Positions 14,962 to 23,205 of a stretch of 41,607 bases of DNA are shown in pieces (within the stretch, counting starts at the first letter, position 1; every line of letters starts with the position of its first letter). Made by a program: the position numbers and the translations under genes. The notes under the pieces were generated by a model. It was not told where the DNA came from. It worked only from the letters and a program-made list of their open reading frames with translations, and searched no databases. Origin of the DNA: Clostridiaceae bacterium. Its GTDB lineage: Bacteria; Bacillota; Clostridia; Lachnospirales; Lachnospiraceae. The stretch covers positions 1 through 41,607 of the forward strand of contig JAJQGL010000073.1 in assembly GCA_021200535.1 (NCBI GenBank), read 5' to 3'.

Positions 14962-17673
14962 ATGCCACTGACACCAATGATGCAGCAATATGTTAAGACA
15001 AAGGAGGAATACAAGGACTGTATTCTTTTTTATCGTTTAGGGGATTTTTATGAAATGTTTTTTGAAGATGCGAAGATCTGTGCAAAGGAACTGGAGCTGA
15101 CCCTAACCGGAAAAAGCTGCGGACTTGAGGAAAAAGCACCGATGTGTGGTGTCCCGTTTCATGCAGTGGACAGCTACCTGAATAAATTGGTCAGCCGGGG
15201 CTATAAGGTTGCTATTTGTGAGCAGGTGGAGGATCCAAAGCTTGCAAAAGGGCTGGTAGAGCGTTCGGTGACAAGGGTTGTAACGCCTGGAACAAATCTG
15301 AATACACAGTCAATGGACGAATCCAAAAACAATTACCTGATGTGTATTGTGTATACGACCAATGCCTATGGGATTTCCTATGTTGATGTGACTACAGGGG
15401 ATTATTTTCTCGCCGAGATGGAAACAGAAAATCAGCTGTTGGATGAGATTGGCAAAATCCTTCCAACCGAGATTATCTGCAATGATTCTTTTTTGATTTC
15501 GGAAGTTGATCTTGGGGAGCTTCAGGAACGCATGGGAATGGTCATCTCTGCCATTGACGCATGGCATTTTGACGGGGAGCGGTGCACGGATACGCTGAAA
15601 CGTCATTTTAAGGTGGCAGACCTTGGAAGCCTTGGGCTGGATGATTACAGTATCGGCATTACTGCTGCCGGCGCTGTTATGCAGTATCTGGAAGAGACAC
15701 AGATGATACCGCTGGAACATATTACAAAGCTGCAGCCATACATATCAGAGCGTTATATGCTTTTGGACCGGGCAACCAGAAGAAACCTGGAGCTTTGTGA
15801 AACCATGCGTGAAAAAACAAAAAGAGGTTCTCTTTTCTGGGTGCTGGATAAGACAAAGACAGCGATGGGGGCAAGGCTGTTACGTCATTCGATTGAGCAG
15901 CCATTCGTACAGTCCGATGAGATTAATCAGCGTCTGGACACCATTCAGGCATTGAATGACAATGTGATAAACCGTGAAGAGCTTCGGGAATATTTGAACC
16001 CAATTTATGATTTGGAGCGTCTGATCAGCAAAATCAGTTACCGCAGTGCAAATCCAAGAGATCTGATTGCATTTCAGCAATCTCTCTCCATGCTGCCGGC
16101 GATTAAAACAATCCTGTGTTCTTATGATGGAACTTTGCTGCGAAGCTATGGTGAGAAAATGGATGACCTGCAGGAGCTTCACAGCCTGATTGCTGCAGCG
16201 ATTCGCGAGGAACCGCCGCTTAGTGTCAGGGAGGGGGACATTATACAGGATGGTTTCCATGAGGAGATTGACCGGCTGCGCCGTGCGAAAACGGATGGGA
16301 AGCAGTGGCTGGCAGAGCTGTTGGAGCAGGAAAAAGAACGGACGCAGATCAAAAATTTAAAAATAAAATACAATAAAGTATTTGGCTATTATCTGGAGGT
16401 TACCAAATCCTACCAGCATCTTGTGCCGGATGACTGGACCAGAAAACAGACATTAGCAAATGCGGAACGCTATACAACGCCGCGTCTGAAAGAATTGGAG
16501 GATACGATACTTGGGGCGGAGGACCGGCTCTGCAATCTGGAATATGAGATTTTTTGCCAGGTGCGGGAGACGATCTATCAGAAGATCGGAACGGTGCAGG
16601 AAACAGCGAAAATCGTTGCCGCTGTGGACATGTTCTGTTCCCTTGCGCTTGTTGCACAGCAGAATAATTATGTACGCCCGCAGATCGCTTCGGACGGTGT
16701 GATTCAGATTAAGGATGGACGGCATCCTGTTGTAGAAAAAATGATACAGCATGATCTTTTTGTTTCAAATGATACTTATCTGGATGATGATAACCATAAA
16801 ATTGCGATTATAACCGGACCGAATATGGCGGGAAAATCTACTTATATGCGCCAGACTGCGCTGCTTGTGCTAATGGCGCAGATCGGTAGTTTTGTCCCGG
16901 CAAAAAGCGCACATATTGGTCTTGTTGACCGGATTTTTACCAGAGTAGGCGCCTCGGATGATCTTGCAAGCGGCCAGAGCACCTTTATGGTAGAAATGAC
17001 AGAGGTTGCGAATATTCTTCGCAATGCGACAAAAAACAGTCTGATTATTTTAGATGAGATTGGCAGGGGAACGAGTACCTTTGACGGATTGAGCATTGCC
17101 TGGGCAGTGGTTGAGCATATTGCAAATGTAAAGCTTTTGGGTGCAAAAACGCTGTTTGCAACCCATTATCATGAGCTGACTGAATTGGAGGGGAAGTTAG
17201 AAAGCGTAGACAATTATTGCATTGCCGTAAAAGAAAAGGGAGATGATATCGTCTTTTTGCGAAAAATCATAAAAGGCGGAGCAGATAAAAGCTATGGCAT
17301 TCAGGTGGCAAAGTTAGCCGGTGTACCGGAAACGGTGCTAAAACGTGCCAGAGAGCTTGTCGCCCAGCTTAGCGACAACGATATTGCGGCAAAGGCAAAA
17401 GAAATCACTGCGAAATCCGAGGCGCCGGAGCATGAATATGAATACAGTATTGATGATCAGACAAAGCGCAGCCGCAAAACAGAGAAAAGGACAAATCTGC
17501 AAACGGAATCAGAGGAAATGGGGCAGATTTCTTTGTTTGATCCAGGCAGCCATACGATTAAGACAGATGATATTATTGTGGAGCTGCACGACCTTGACTT
17601 GTCTGTTATAACGCCGATAGAGGCGATGAATATACTCTATAAACTGCAGACAAAGCTTAGAGATAGAATGTAA
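14962..17673 (+). CDS. mutS: DNA mismatch repair protein MutS
   Basis: 903 residues from the ATG at 14962 with AAGGAGG 9 bases upstream; an earlier start at 14878 would lie inside the RNase P RNA. MutS recognises mismatches and small loops. The mismatch-reading motif GDFYEMF is near the N-terminus. The ATPase holds GPNMAGKSTYMRQ (about 619-631), the ST-rich DDLASGQSTFMVEM segment, the Walker B LIILDEIGRGTSTFDG and the HYHELTELE signature. The linker before the C-terminal dimerisation segment (about 820-860) is charged. The C-terminal DLDLSVITPIEAMNILYKLQ is normal. mutL follows after a near-perfect hairpin. Confidence 0.98.
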   Translation: MPLTPMMQQYVKTKEEYKDCILFYRLGDFYEMFFEDAKICAKELELTLTGKSCGLEEKAPMCGVPFHAVDSYLNKLVSRGYKVAICEQVEDPKLAKGLVERSVTRVVTPGTNLNTQSMDESKNNYLMCIVYTTNAYGISYVDVTTGDYFLAEMETENQLLDEIGKILPTEIICNDSFLISEVDLGELQERMGMVISAIDAWHFDGERCTDTLKRHFKVADLGSLGLDDYSIGITAAGAVMQYLEETQMIPLEHITKLQPYISERYMLLDRATRRNLELCETMREKTKRGSLFWVLDKTKTAMGARLLRHSIEQPFVQSDEINQRLDTIQALNDNVINREELREYLNPIYDLERLISKISYRSANPRDLIAFQQSLSMLPAIKTILCSYDGTLLRSYGEKMDDLQELHSLIAAAIREEPPLSVREGDIIQDGFHEEIDRLRRAKTDGKQWLAELLEQEKERTQIKNLKIKYNKVFGYYLEVTKSYQHLVPDDWTRKQTLANAERYTTPRLKELEDTILGAEDRLCNLEYEIFCQVRETIYQKIGTVQETAKIVAAVDMFCSLALVAQQNNYVRPQIASDGVIQIKDGRHPVVEKMIQHDLFVSNDTYLDDDNHKIAIITGPNMAGKSTYMRQTALLVLMAQIGSFVPAKSAHIGLVDRIFTRVGASDDLASGQSTFMVEMTEVANILRNATKNSLIILDEIGRGTSTFDGLSIAWAVVEHIANVKLLGAKTLFATHYHELTELEGKLESVDNYCIAVKEKGDDIVFLRKIIKGGADKSYGIQVAKLAGVPETVLKRARELVAQLSDNDIAAKAKEITAKSEAPEHEYEYSIDDQTKRSRKTEKRTNLQTESEEMGQISLFDPGSHTIKTDDIIVELHDLDLSVITPIEAMNILYKLQTKLRDRM

Positions 17674-17719
17674 GGAACTAGTCTTATTTGTTCTTAGAAC
17701 GAATAAGACTAGTTCCTTT
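17674..17719. other. Long near-perfect hairpin between mutS and mutL
   Basis: Bases 17674-17693 pair with 17697-17716 around a three-base TTA loop, with one G-T wobble in 20 pairs. It begins right after the mutS stop. Only TTT follows, so it is not a typical rho-independent terminator. It may protect the mutS 3' end or tune mutL level. Confidence 0.85.
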
Positions 17720-17761
17720 GGAACTGTGCATCGGTGAAAGATGGCGGAACGGGGGATTTAT

Positions 17762-19723
17762 ATGGCTAAAATACATGTGCTGAGTCAGGACACAGTCAAT
17801 AAAATTGCTGCGGGCGAAGTAATTGAACGTCCGATGGCGGTTGTTAAGGAGCTGGTTGAAAATGCAGTTGATGCAATGGCAACGGCGGTTACGGTTGAAA
17901 TCAATGACGGGGGAAAAGCGTTAATCCGGGTTACTGACAATGGCAGCGGCATGGCTGCGGGGGATATTGACCTTGCTTTTTTGCCGCATGCAACCAGTAA
18001 GATTGAAGATGCCGCAGACCTGCTGTCTGTTTCCAGCCTGGGGTTCCGCGGAGAAGCGCTTTCGAGCATTGCGTCCGTTTCACAGCTGGAAATGATTACG
18101 AAAACAAAGGAAGAATTGATGGGTGTCCGCTGCATGATTGACGGCGGAGAGAAAAAGCTGGAGGAGTCGGTCGGCTGTCCGGACGGCACAACATTTTTGA
18201 TCAGAAATTTATTTTATAACACACCGGCACGGCTGAAATTTTTGAAAACTTCTCAGACAGAGGCAGGATATATCAGCGGGCTTGTTGAGCGCATGGCGCT
18301 TTCGCATCCGGATATTTCATTTCGCTTTATTAACCAGAAGCAGACAAAGCTGTCCACATCCGGAAATGGAAATTTAAAGGATGTCATTTATCATATCTTT
18401 GGCAGAGAGATTACATCCAATCTGATTGAAATAAATCAAAAAGCAGTTTTTTTCTCTTTGTCTGGCTTTATTGGAAAGCCGGTTGTTTCCAGAGGAAACC
18501 GCGGCATGATGAATTATTTTATCAATGGCAGATACGTCAAGAGCCAGATTGTCCAGCGCGCCATTGAAGAGGCATATGCGCCTTATACCATGCAGCACCG
18601 CTATCCGTTTACCGCATTGCACATACAGATTGATCCCAAATTGATTGATGTCAATGTGCATCCGCAGAAAATGGAGCTGCGTTTTGTCAATGAAAAAGAG
18701 ATGTTTCAGGGGCTTTTTCAAAGCCTTTCCGAAGCATTAAAAAACAGGGAACTCATTCCGGAGGTGACGTTTCAGAAGGAGAAAAAACAACCGTTGGAAC
18801 GGAAAAATGAATACTCTGCAATAGAGCCGTTTGAGAAACAACGGCGCTCCAAACTGGAGCAGCAAAAAAGGTCATTTGAACCGGAGCGGCAAAACTTGTC
18901 TGCGCCGGAGCAAAAAAGGTCATTTGAACCGGAGCGGCAAAACTTGTCTGCGCCAGAGCAAAAAAGGTCATTTGAACCAGAGCGGCAAAACCGCTCTGGC
19001 GCAGAGCAAAATACGGTTTCGGGGACAGAAGAAAAGACATCTTGCCTTCGAGAGGCTGTTTTTTATGGAAATCCTCCGGAAGTGCCTGAAAAAGCGGTGC
19101 AGGAAAATCTGTTTGATACAGGGATTTTGTCTCCGAAGATAGAGAAAGAAATTCAGATTATCGGTCAGGTTTTTTCGACGTATTGGATTTTACAGTATGA
19201 GGATTCCATGTATCTGGTTGATCAGCATGCTGCCCATGAAAAGGTTTTATATGAACGTTTTTTAAAGGAAACACTGTCGAAAGAGCCTATGTCCCAGCTG
19301 CTGCAGCCGCCGGTTATTCTTACATTGTCTATGGCACAGCAGCAGGCGGTGGAAGAGCATGGCGACATGCTTAAAAAACTGGGGTATCAGATTGACCCCT
19401 TTGGCGGGAAGGAATATGCGGTAAGCGGTGTCCCGGCACATCTGCCATCTGTCGGAACCAGAGAGCTTTTGCTGGATGTGATTGACTCCCTGACACAGGA
19501 GCTGGGAAGAAACAATACGCCGGAGCTTTTGCTCGAAAAGCTTGCCTCCATGTCCTGCAAGGCGGCGGTAAAGGGAAACAGCCAACTGCCGGCCATACAA
19601 ATGGAAGAGCTGTTAAAAGAGCTGATGCAGTTAGAAAATCCGTATCATTGTCCGCATGGACGCCCAACGATGATACGGATTTCCAAACGGGAACTGGAAA
19701 AGAAATTTAAGCGCATTGTATAA
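17762..19723 (+). CDS. mutL: DNA mismatch repair endonuclease MutL
   Basis: 653 residues from the ATG at 17762, with a G-rich ribosome site about 8 bases upstream. The N-terminal GHKL ATPase shows ELVENAVDA, TDNGSGM and LGFRGEAL. The C-terminal domain keeps the nicking endonuclease motifs DQHAAHEKVLYERF, SCKAAVKG and CPHGRP. This is the methyl-independent type of MutL, which makes its own nicks after MutS binds. Between the domains (about residues 340-450) is a Gln/Arg/Glu-rich flexible linker containing three 16-residue repeats. Length is within the range for the family. Linker length is known to tolerate variation, so the repeats probably do not harm activity. Confidence 0.97.
   Translation: MAKIHVLSQDTVNKIAAGEVIERPMAVVKELVENAVDAMATAVTVEINDGGKALIRVTDNGSGMAAGDIDLAFLPHATSKIEDAADLLSVSSLGFRGEALSSIASVSQLEMITKTKEELMGVRCMIDGGEKKLEESVGCPDGTTFLIRNLFYNTPARLKFLKTSQTEAGYISGLVERMALSHPDISFRFINQKQTKLSTSGNGNLKDVIYHIFGREITSNLIEINQKAVFFSLSGFIGKPVVSRGNRGMMNYFINGRYVKSQIVQRAIEEAYAPYTMQHRYPFTALHIQIDPKLIDVNVHPQKMELRFVNEKEMFQGLFQSLSEALKNRELIPEVTFQKEKKQPLERKNEYSAIEPFEKQRRSKLEQQKRSFEPERQNLSAPEQKRSFEPERQNLSAPEQKRSFEPERQNRSGAEQNTVSGTEEKTSCLREAVFYGNPPEVPEKAVQENLFDTGILSPKIEKEIQIIGQVFSTYWILQYEDSMYLVDQHAAHEKVLYERFLKETLSKEPMSQLLQPPVILTLSMAQQQAVEEHGDMLKKLGYQIDPFGGKEYAVSGVPAHLPSVGTRELLLDVIDSLTQELGRNNTPELLLEKLASMSCKAAVKGNSQLPAIQMEELLKELMQLENPYHCPHGRPTMIRISKRELEKKFKRIV
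18863..19006 (+). repeat. Three in-frame 48-bp tandem repeats in the MutL linker
   Basis: Units 18863-18910, 18911-18958 and 18959-19006 each encode 16 residues of the type QKRSFEPERQNLSAPE. Units 1 and 2 differ by one base; unit 3 has a few changes near its end and contains a small inverted repeat (AGAGCGG/CCGCTCT). The near identity indicates recent slippage or unequal exchange. Confidence 0.95.
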
Positions 19724-19727
19724 ATAA

Positions 19728-19752
19728 GGAACTGTTAAGAATTAACAGTTCC
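19728..19752. other. Perfect 11-bp hairpin after mutL
   Basis: GGAACTGTTAA (19728-19738) pairs with TTAACAGTTCC (19742-19752) around a GAA loop, just after the mutL stop. No U-tract follows. The outer bases GGAACT/AGTTCC are the same as in the hairpin after mutS. It abuts the palindromic repeat at 19751-19820. Confidence 0.85.
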
Positions 19753-19820
19753 CAGTACAGCGAACAAAAAGTAATTGCGCCGCAAGATACGCCAATTACT
19801 TAATATTCGATGTACTAGGG
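19751..19820. repeat. Palindromic repeat element, copy pair upstream of miaA
   Basis: Two copies of a roughly 28-base motif face outward: one on the - strand (19751-19780) and one on the + strand (19791-19818). AAGTAATTG at 19769-19777 pairs with CAATTACTT at 19793-19801, and the outer AGTACA pairs with TGTACT. Bases 19791-19815 recur exactly, in reverse orientation, at 33593-33617. The element ends 12 bases before the miaA start and supplies sequence next to its ribosome site. Confidence 0.8.
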
Positions 19821-19829
19821 AGGAGCAAG

Positions 19830-20801
19830 ATGGACAAACAGCCATTGGTGATATTGACCGGACCTACGGCAGTGGGAAAGACATCTCTTTCTATCGCGCT
19901 GGCGAAGGCATTAAACGGTGAAATTATTTCGGCAGATTCCATGCAGGTGTACCGTCATATGGACATTGGAACAGCAAAGATTATGCCAGAGCAGATGCAG
20001 GGCGTTGAGCATTACCTGATTGATGAATTAGAGCCGGAGGAAGAATTTAACGTTGCCTTTTTTCAAAAGCGCTGCAAAGAATGCATCCGGCAGATCGCTC
20101 AAAAGGGAAAGCTTCCGATTCTGGTTGGGGGAACCGGGTTTTATATTCAGTCTGTGTTGTACGATATTGATTTTGAAGAGACGAATGCCGATGCCTCTTA
20201 TCGGGAAGAGCTGGAAGCTTTTGCAGGAAGAGAGGGGAATCAGGCGCTGCATGAACGGCTGCGGGAGGTAGATGCCGCTTCTGCTGATACTATTCATCCT
20301 AACAATGTCAGACGGGTAGTTCGCGCGCTGGAGTATTATAAACAGACAGGACACCGAATTTCCGATCACAATAAAACCCAGAGGGAAAAAGAAGCAGTCT
20401 ATGATTTCCGCTACTATGTGCTCAGCCTGCCAAGAACTATTTTATATGACCGGATCAATCGGCGCGTTGACCAGATGCAAAAGGAGGGCTTGGCTGCAGA
20501 GGTAGAGGGGCTTTTGCGGAGAGGCTGCAGCCGCAGCCTTACTTCCATGCAGGGGCTTGGCTACAAAGAAATGGTTGATGCGATAGAGGGCAGGGATACG
20601 TTTGAGCATGCTTTCGACCGGATCAAGCAGGAGACAAAGCATTTTGCAAAACGGCAGTTTACATGGTTTCGCAGGGAACGGGATGTCATTTGGCTGGAAA
20701 AAGAAAAATTTGACAGCGAGGATGCACTTCTGGCGTACTGTATTCGAGACTGTGCAGACCATTTTGGGCTTTCGCCGAATCAGGCAAAAAATCGGATGTA
20801 A
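19830..20801 (+). CDS. miaA: tRNA dimethylallyltransferase MiaA
   Basis: 323 residues. MiaA adds a dimethylallyl group to A37 of tRNAs reading codons that start with U. The P-loop GPTAVGKT is at residues 11-18, then ISADSMQVYRHMDIGTAK, the DELEPEEEFNVAFF segment, LVGGTGFYIQSVLY and the RRVVRALEYY helix. The C-terminal part has QGLGYKEM and KQFTWFRR-like RQFTWFRRERD. GGGAGGAG lies about 7 bases before the ATG. The order mutS-mutL-miaA is conserved in many Firmicutes. Confidence 0.97.
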   Translation: MDKQPLVILTGPTAVGKTSLSIALAKALNGEIISADSMQVYRHMDIGTAKIMPEQMQGVEHYLIDELEPEEEFNVAFFQKRCKECIRQIAQKGKLPILVGGTGFYIQSVLYDIDFEETNADASYREELEAFAGREGNQALHERLREVDAASADTIHPNNVRRVVRALEYYKQTGHRISDHNKTQREKEAVYDFRYYVLSLPRTILYDRINRRVDQMQKEGLAAEVEGLLRRGCSRSLTSMQGLGYKEMVDAIEGRDTFEHAFDRIKQETKHFAKRQFTWFRRERDVIWLEKEKFDSEDALLAYCIRDCADHFGLSPNQAKNRM

Positions 20802-20823
20802 ACAGAAAAGGGGAAAAAAGAAC

Positions 20824-22122
20824 ATGGAGACAGTAAAGGATTTATATTTATCTGCCGGAATTGACGAGGCAGTTTTTGATTATTGTGACGAGGTGCAAAA
20901 AACTTTAAAAGAGCGCTTTGAACAGGTTGACCAGATTGCGGAATACAATCAGATGAAAGTAATCCGCGCAATGGAACACCAGAAGGTTAGTGCGGCCTGT
21001 TTTGAGGCGACAACCGGGTATGGCTATGATGATCTGGGAAGAGAAACGCTGGAGGCAGTTTATGCGGAGGTATTCGGCGCAGAGGCTGCGCTGGTCAGGC
21101 CGCAGCTGACCTGCGGAACCCATGCGCTGACGGTGGCATTGTCGGCGCTTCTTCGGCCGGGTGACGAGCTGTTGTCTCCGGTCGGGAAGCCATATGATAC
21201 ATTGGAGGGTGTTATTGGCATCAAAGAGGACAATCCGCCCGGTTCGCTAAAGGAGTTTGGCATCCGCTACCGTCAGGTTGACCTTTTGGAGGATGGGGCT
21301 TTTGATTATGATGGAATCCGGGAAGCCCTTACAGAAAAAACAAAGCTGGTTACCATTCAGCGGTCAAAAGGCTATGCTCCGCGAAAGACACTGTCTGTCA
21401 GCCGGATTGGGGAGTTGATTTCTTTTATTAAGGAGATTCGCCCAGATGTAATCTGTATGGTGGATAATTGTTACGGGGAATTTGTTGAGACAATGGAACC
21501 AACGCAGGCAGGCGCTGATTTATGTGTTGGTTCTTTGATTAAGAATCCGGGCGGCGGCCTTGCCCCGGTTGGTGGCTACATTACCGGCAGGGAAAAACTG
21601 GTCGATCTTTGCGCATTCCGGCTGACAGCACCTGGGCTCGGAAAAGAGGTAGGCGCTACGCTCGGTGTAAACCAAACGTTTTTCCAGGGCTTTTTTCTGG
21701 CGCCGGCTGTTACCGCAGGTGCGTTAAAGGGGGCAATTTTTGCGGCAAATGCATATGAAAGGCTTGGATTTGCTGTTATACCGGACGGAAAAGAATCCAG
21801 ACACGATATCATTCAGGCAGTTACACTGGGATCTGCGGAAGCTGTGATTGCCTTCTGTCAGGGAATTCAGGCAGCGGCTCCGGTAGACAGTCATGTTGCG
21901 CCAGAGCCATATGCAATGCCTGGCTACCACAGTGATGTGATCATGGCGGCGGGAGCGTTTGTTCAGGGTTCGTCTATCGAATTAAGCGCAGACGGGCCGG
22001 TTGAGCCTCCGTATGCAGTTTACTTTCAGGGAGGACTTACCTGGTATCATGCCAGATATGGCATAACGATGTCTTTGCAATATTTAAAGAATGCCGGTTT
22101 TGTTCAGATTCCGGAAAAGTAG
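20824..22122 (+). CDS. PLP-dependent methionine gamma-lyase family protein (aluminium-resistance/YnbB type)
   Basis: 432 residues from the ATG at 20824, just downstream of miaA. It belongs to the PF06838 group (YnbB in Bacillus). Visible features are the PLP fold motifs RPQLTCGTHALTVAL, the phosphate-ring Asp in CMVDNCYGEF (Asp214) and the Schiff-base Lys240 in GSLIKNPGGGLAP. Members are annotated as methionine gamma-lyase-like or aluminium-resistance proteins, but the substrate is not established. AGGGG lies about 11 bases before the start. Longer forms beginning inside miaA are possible but lack a ribosome site. Confidence 0.9.
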   Translation: METVKDLYLSAGIDEAVFDYCDEVQKTLKERFEQVDQIAEYNQMKVIRAMEHQKVSAACFEATTGYGYDDLGRETLEAVYAEVFGAEAALVRPQLTCGTHALTVALSALLRPGDELLSPVGKPYDTLEGVIGIKEDNPPGSLKEFGIRYRQVDLLEDGAFDYDGIREALTEKTKLVTIQRSKGYAPRKTLSVSRIGELISFIKEIRPDVICMVDNCYGEFVETMEPTQAGADLCVGSLIKNPGGGLAPVGGYITGREKLVDLCAFRLTAPGLGKEVGATLGVNQTFFQGFFLAPAVTAGALKGAIFAANAYERLGFAVIPDGKESRHDIIQAVTLGSAEAVIAFCQGIQAAAPVDSHVAPEPYAMPGYHSDVIMAAGAFVQGSSIELSADGPVEPPYAVYFQGGLTWYHARYGITMSLQYLKNAGFVQIPEK

Positions 22123-22225
22123 CCGACATATCCTGTCACGATTTCACGAAAAATACATGATATTTTCAAAGTTAGCTTCTATACAAATCGAACTTTTTAT
22201 GATACCATAATTACTGTGTGCAAAT

Positions 22226-22297
22226 CGGCAGGTAAAACCTATCTGCCCGTCAGATAGAATGTACCTGCCGCGGGGAGCCTTCCGGAAAAAGGAGGGC
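22226..22297 (+). promoter_or_regulatory. Structured leader of radC, including a hairpin that covers the ribosome binding site
   Basis: A long hairpin pairs CGGCAGGTA (22226-22234) with TACCTGCCG (22262-22270), with an inner CTATCTG/CAGATAG stem. A second stem pairs GCCTTCC (22277-22283) with GGAGGGC (22291-22297), with one G-T pair. The 3' arm is the ribosome site of radC, so this fold would hide it. Confidence 0.6.
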
Positions 22298-22301
22298 AGT
22301 T

Positions 22302-23003
22302 ATGTCAAGAAAAAATAATACAATGAAAGAAATGCCATGCTCGGAACAGCCGTATGAGAAGTGTGAAAAATATGGCGCGCAAATCCTGTCGGATGCAGAG
22401 CTTATGGCTGTCGTGATTCGTACCGGCAGCTGTGGTGAAACCTCGATTGACCTGTCAAAACGGATACTGGAGATACTTCCGGGACGTTCCCTGAACGGTC
22501 TGTTTCAGGTTTCTAAAGAGCAGCTTTGTGATTTAAAGGGAATCGGCAGGGTAAAAGCAATCCAGCTGCTTTGCCTTGCAGAGATTACAAAGAGAATGCT
22601 GCGCAGTGATGAGCAGAAAAAGCGCCTGACCTGCGGCGGGCCGGCAGACATTGCAACATATTATATGGCGGAAATGCGTTTTTTAGAGACGGAACAGGCG
22701 CGCCTGTTGTGTCTGGATGGGAAAAATGCAATCGCGAAGGAGCATGTAATCTCGGTGGGCTCTTTTAATTCGGTTATGGCGTCGCCGAGAGAGGTTTTTT
22801 ACTATGCGCTAAAGTATAAAGCGGTATCAATTATCCTGATGCATAATCATCCATCCGGGGATCCTTCCCCCAGCAAGGATGATATTTCTGTGACCAGAAG
22901 AATCCGGGAGACAGGAAATATGGTCGGTATTCCGCTGATTGACCATATAATCATCGGGAACAACCGATATATCAGTCTGAAGGAATGCGGATATCTGCCG
23001 TAA
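22302..23003 (+). CDS. radC: RadC/JAB-domain protein
   Basis: 233 residues. An N-terminal helix-hairpin-helix part (LCDLKGIGRVKAIQLL) is followed by the JAB/MPN metalloprotease-like domain with HNHPSGDPSPSKDD at residues 181-194, where His181, His183 and Asp194 form the JAMM metal site. The family was named for a DNA-repair phenotype later traced elsewhere, so its true role is open. ATG at 22302 with GGAGGG 5 bases upstream inside a hairpin. It lies between the PLP enzyme and the mre cluster; radC beside mreB is a common Firmicutes arrangement. Confidence 0.95.
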   Translation: MSRKNNTMKEMPCSEQPYEKCEKYGAQILSDAELMAVVIRTGSCGETSIDLSKRILEILPGRSLNGLFQVSKEQLCDLKGIGRVKAIQLLCLAEITKRMLRSDEQKKRLTCGGPADIATYYMAEMRFLETEQARLLCLDGKNAIAKEHVISVGSFNSVMASPREVFYYALKYKAVSIILMHNHPSGDPSPSKDDISVTRRIRETGNMVGIPLIDHIIIGNNRYISLKECGYLP

Positions 23004-23016
23004 AGGGGAGCATTAC

Positions 23017-23132
23017 ATGCAACTATGTATGCAAAGATTGCCATGCAACTATGCAAGCAAAAATTGCATGCAAAAATTGCAAGCAAAAATTGCATGTAAA
23101 AATTGCAAGCAAAAATTGCATGCAAATAAACG
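23017..23132. repeat. Short tandem repeat block between radC and mreB
   Basis: Five 13-bp units of the form A(A/T)G(C/T)AAAAATTGC run head to tail at 23055-23119, followed by a partial unit; alternate units give a 26-bp period. Degenerate copies with ATGCAACTATG extend upstream to about 23017. Most units contain the small inverted repeat GCAA/TTGC, and adjacent units make TTGCATGCAA palindromes. There are no spacers, so it is not a CRISPR. Confidence 0.9.
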
Positions 23133-23205
23133 GTATCCGCGCAGATAAATAAAGAAAAAGAATATGAATTCGTGAATAACAGATTCAAAGAAATGGGGAG
23201 TTTTC

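Noticed and set aside
23055-23119. Possible CRISPR array
   Set aside because: The units are 13 bases and contiguous, without spacers or cas genes nearby. It is a simple tandem repeat.
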